Shown: positions 61,901-64,000 of the stretch, one piece after another | How positions within the stretch are numbered: the first letter of the stretch is position 1 | Layout: every line of letters begins with the position of its first letter | NCBI RefSeq assembly: GCF_009646095.1 | Contig: NZ_CP045725.1 | Span: 1,674,001 to 1,738,000, forward strand | Source of the DNA: Raineyella fluvialis | GTDB taxonomy: Bacteria; Actinomycetota; Actinomycetes; Propionibacteriales; Propionibacteriaceae | Length of the DNA: 64,000 nucleotides | Reading direction: 5' to 3' | Program-made: the position numbers and the translations under genes | The notes under the pieces: model-generated | Database searches by the model: none | Told to the model about the DNA's origin: nothing | The model's input: only the letters and a program-made list of their open reading frames with translations

Positions 61901-62812
61901 AGTAGCCATGCATGGTGGCGTTGAGAATCTTCTTGCCGGCCAGGTCGGTGTACGGGAACTGAATGTAGGAGCGCCAACTCTTCCAGCCATTGTCGTACAA
62001 GGTTCCGATATTCGCATAACAATTGCTACGATCGCACCTGTAGCCATCGGACTTGAACATTCGATAACTCGTCATGTCCTTCCCGAGGCTCGGATCAATC
62101 CGCATCGGGAAAGACGTGACCGGCTGGGCCTTCACCCAATCACCGTCCACTGCAACAGTGATACCATCGGCTTGCGCGGTCGGCCTCTGCGCGACACGGG
62201 ATTCACTGAGCACGCCACGATCCTGCAGACTCAGCGTGAGAGCACTGAAACTGTACTCCTCCGGCAGCCCCTCGACCGTCAACTCCCCCTGTCGGGACGG
62301 ATGATCGATCACCCTACCGCCAGTGACCGAGAAAGTCAGTGTCGGCTGAACATCGGGGCTCTTCAGGATGAAGATCTCTTTGACCGATTCGCCGCGCAAC
62401 TCGTACTCGAGGTCAACATTCGGCCACGCGTCTTTGTAGACGACACTATTGGCGCCCTGCTGGACCGGCTTCACATCCTGTGCCCCGACAGGTCGCATCA
62501 CGATCGACTTACCGGCAACATTGATCGTGACGCCCTCAGAAAGCGGTCTGATATCGGCATCCATCATGCCCGCCCTGCCCGTGAACTGCTCAGGGGCGGG
62601 CGCCTGTGGCTCCGTACCGGTTATCCTCTGCCACAGTGTCGGGTCCGGCGCCGGCTGCGCGACGGGGACAAGAGTGTTGTCGATTTCCTTCCAGACTGTC
62701 CCGTCCAAATAGTTGCGTTGATCGACCGAATACTCCAACGTCTTCGTGCCGTCATTGTTGACATACGTCGACGTGAAAGCTGTGCGCTTGTCGAGCTCCT
62801 CGGACCTATGGC
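55968..62812 (-). CDS. RHS-repeat polymorphic toxin, 5' end cut off by ISL3
   Basis: At least 2,280 residues; the open frame runs up to the ISL3 tip at 62812, and the TTG at 62738 is not a convincing start, so signal peptide and promoter lie beyond the element. Counting from 62738: a beta-rich N-terminal region with a DNRLRE-like part (~200-360); a fibronectin-like region (~370-470); PA14-like domains at ~525-670, 680-830 and 1335-1460; YD/RHS repeats at ~905-1170 and 1500-1930; a bulb-type lectin-like domain at ~1222-1330 ([20 protein letters not shown]); the RHS core at ~1960-2094 ([19 protein letters not shown]). The last 162 residues are a hydrophobic, helical pretoxin part shared with the orphan module, then a ~70-residue basic tip of unknown activity. 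Confidence 0.85.
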
Positions 62813-64000
62813 GGCTCTTCGCAGTTGAGGGTGTAGGTGCGCACTGAACTGGGGCCGACTCTGGGACATGGGCGTGAAGAAGGGCCCTGGGTTGGAAGAT
62901 GGAGGTTCTCTACGCCGTCATCGCCAAGCCCAAGGCCCGTATGTCCCAGCCTACGTCACCCCTGTCCACTCCTTGCCTGGACGAGTTCTGCCGCCTCGAT
63001 CGTCTCGGCCTGACGGTGGTCGGCCAGCAGGTCGCTCCCGACCACACCGTTCTGGTCTGCCACGTCGTCGCGCCCGGTGACGTGTGTCCCGCGTGCGGGC
63101 AACGCGGGACTGCCCGCGACATGGTGACCCGCCGACTGGCGCATGTCCCGTTCGGCTGGTGGCCGACGATCCTGCACGTGCGGGTGCGCCGCTACCGGTG
63201 CTCGCAGTGCCGCAAGGTGTGGCGCCAGGACCTGCGGCCGGCCGCCTCGGCGCGGGCGAAGCTGTCGCGTGACGCGGTGACGTGGGCCTTGCGCGCGTTG
63301 GTGATCGATCGGATGTCGGTCGCCCGGATCGCCCAGGCGCTGGGCGTGGCGTGGAACACCGCGAACAAGGCCGTCCTCGCCGCAGGCCGCCAGCTGTTGA
63401 TCGCCGACCCTGCCCGTCTGGGCGGGGTGGAGGTGATCGGGGTCGATGAGCACGTGTGGCGCCACACCCGCCACGGCGAGCGCTACGTCACGGTGATCAT
63501 CGACCTGACCCCGATCCGTGACCACACGGGCCCGGCGCGCCTCCTCGACATGGTCGAGGGACGTTCGAAGAAGGTGTTCAAGGCCTGGCTCGCCGACCAG
63601 ACCGCAGCGTTCCGCGCCCGGGTGGAGGTCGTCGCGATGGACGGGTTCACTGGCTTCAAGACCGCCGCTGTCGAGGAACTGCCCGACGCGGCGGAGGTGA
63701 TGGACCCCTTCCACGTCGTCGCCCTCGCCGGAGACAAGCTCGACCAGACCAGACAGCGGATCCAGCAGGCCACCCGCGGGCATCGGGGCCGGTCGGGTGA
63801 CCCGCTCTACGGCATCCGCCGGGCGTTGCGGACCAGCGCCGGCCTGCTCACCGACAGGCAGATTGCCCGGATCGGAGCGGTGTTCGCCGACGACGCCCAC
63901 GTCGCCGTCGAGGCCACCTGGGGCGTCTACCAGCGGGTGATCGAGGCCTACCGACAGCCGTCACGGGCCGACGGCAAGCAGATGATGACAGCGCTGATCG
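62813..64000. mobile_element. ISL3-family element, copy 2 (runs off the window)
   Basis: Starts with the same tip GGCTCTTCGCAGTTGAGGGTG as copy 1 and is base-for-base alike where I compared them, but has no IS21 insert. By comparison with copy 1 it should end about 260 bp beyond the window. The 8 bases before the tip, CCTATGGC (62805-62812), should be one half of the target duplication. It is inserted in the 5' part of the RHS gene, in the same orientation as copy 1. Confidence 0.9.
62899..64000 (+). CDS. ISL3-family transposase, unbroken copy, 3' end outside
   Basis: The frame is open to the window edge (367 codons visible of about 451). The N-terminal zinc motif [12 protein letters not shown] / [10 protein letters not shown], the first DDE aspartate (GVDEHVWRH) and the second ([11 protein letters not shown]) are present; the glutamate block lies outside. 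The sequence runs straight through [11 protein letters not shown], which marks the IS21 insertion point in the other copy. Identical in protein to copy 1 where both are visible, so this copy probably supplied transposase recently. Confidence 0.92.
   Translation, partial: MEVLYAVIAKPKARMSQPTSPLSTPCLDEFCRLDRLGLTVVGQQVAPDHTVLVCHVVAPGDVCPACGQRGTARDMVTRRLAHVPFGWWPTILHVRVRRYRCSQCRKVWRQDLRPAASARAKLSRDAVTWALRALVIDRMSVARIAQALGVAWNTANKAVLAAGRQLLIADPARLGGVEVIGVDEHVWRHTRHGERYVTVIIDLTPIRDHTGPARLLDMVEGRSKKVFKAWLADQTAAFRARVEVVAMDGFTGFKTAAVEELPDAAEVMDPFHVVALAGDKLDQTRQRIQQATRGHRGRSGDPLYGIRRALRTSAGLLTDRQIARIGAVFADDAHVAVEATWGVYQRVIEAYRQPSRADGKQMMTALI

Noticed and set aside
1-64000. CRISPR arrays, rRNA and tRNA genes
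   Set aside because: No spaced identical direct repeats of CRISPR type and no tRNA cloverleaf or rRNA sequence was noticed; the only array is the 18-bp tandem repeat without spacers.

Overview
This is a high-GC, gene-dense, actinobacterial-looking chromosomal window. The genes have GC-rich third positions, GTG/TTG starts are common, and the set includes an actinobacterial cobalamin branch (cobN, cobF, cobQ), a HemY/CgoX-type oxidase and an E1alpha/E1beta/E2 2-oxoacid dehydrogenase operon. Propionibacteriales is plausible, but the genus cannot be fixed from the sequence alone.

Layout. (1) 1-8.3 kb: the 3' end of cobN; a tandem-repeat spacer; a ThrE-type exporter with a one-base frameshift; an OST-HTH/LOTUS-like protein; then on the minus strand cobF, a small esterase, cobQ and hemY. 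(2) 8.3-12.3 kb: a pdhA-pdhB-pdhC operon behind a promoter with two matching inverted repeats and an upstream CRP/GlxR-like palindrome. (3) 12.7-24.4 kb and 28-48 kb: a large cell-envelope glycan region. It holds two GtrB-like/GtrA pairs, GT2 and GT-C glycosyltransferases, three YfhO-type membrane proteins, a PIG-L-type lipoprotein deacetylase, two MptB-like mannosyltransferases, an acyl carrier protein with an AMP-forming ligase and an SDR reductase, a possible phosphopantetheinyl transferase, a polysialyltransferase-like protein, and a GNAT plus pseudaminic acid synthase (pseI). Together these suggest an acylated, possibly nonulosonate-containing surface polymer. (4) 24.6-27.9 kb: an AbiEi antitoxin with a gutted AbiEii toxin remnant, and an IS256-family element sitting in an unknown gene; removing the element with one copy of its 8-bp target duplication rejoins that gene in frame.

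(5) 48.2-64 kb: a polymorphic-toxin (RHS) island read on the minus strand. A roughly 2,280-residue RHS protein with PA14 and bulb-lectin-like modules ends in a short variable toxin tip. It is followed by a translationally coupled two-TM immunity candidate, decayed immunity paralogues, and a displaced (orphan) RHS C-terminal module with its own immunity gene. The orphan module is split by an ISL3-family element, which is itself split by an IS21-family element. A second ISL3 copy cuts off the 5' end of the main RHS gene at the right edge of the window. The small immunity-type genes are visibly more AT-rich than the rest, as expected for imported cassettes.

Caution: at least eight genes carry single-base indels, mostly one base missing from short G/C runs. 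Either the assembly under-calls homopolymers or many envelope genes are decaying. Several 'frameshifted' entries below should therefore be read as probably intact until the raw reads are checked.
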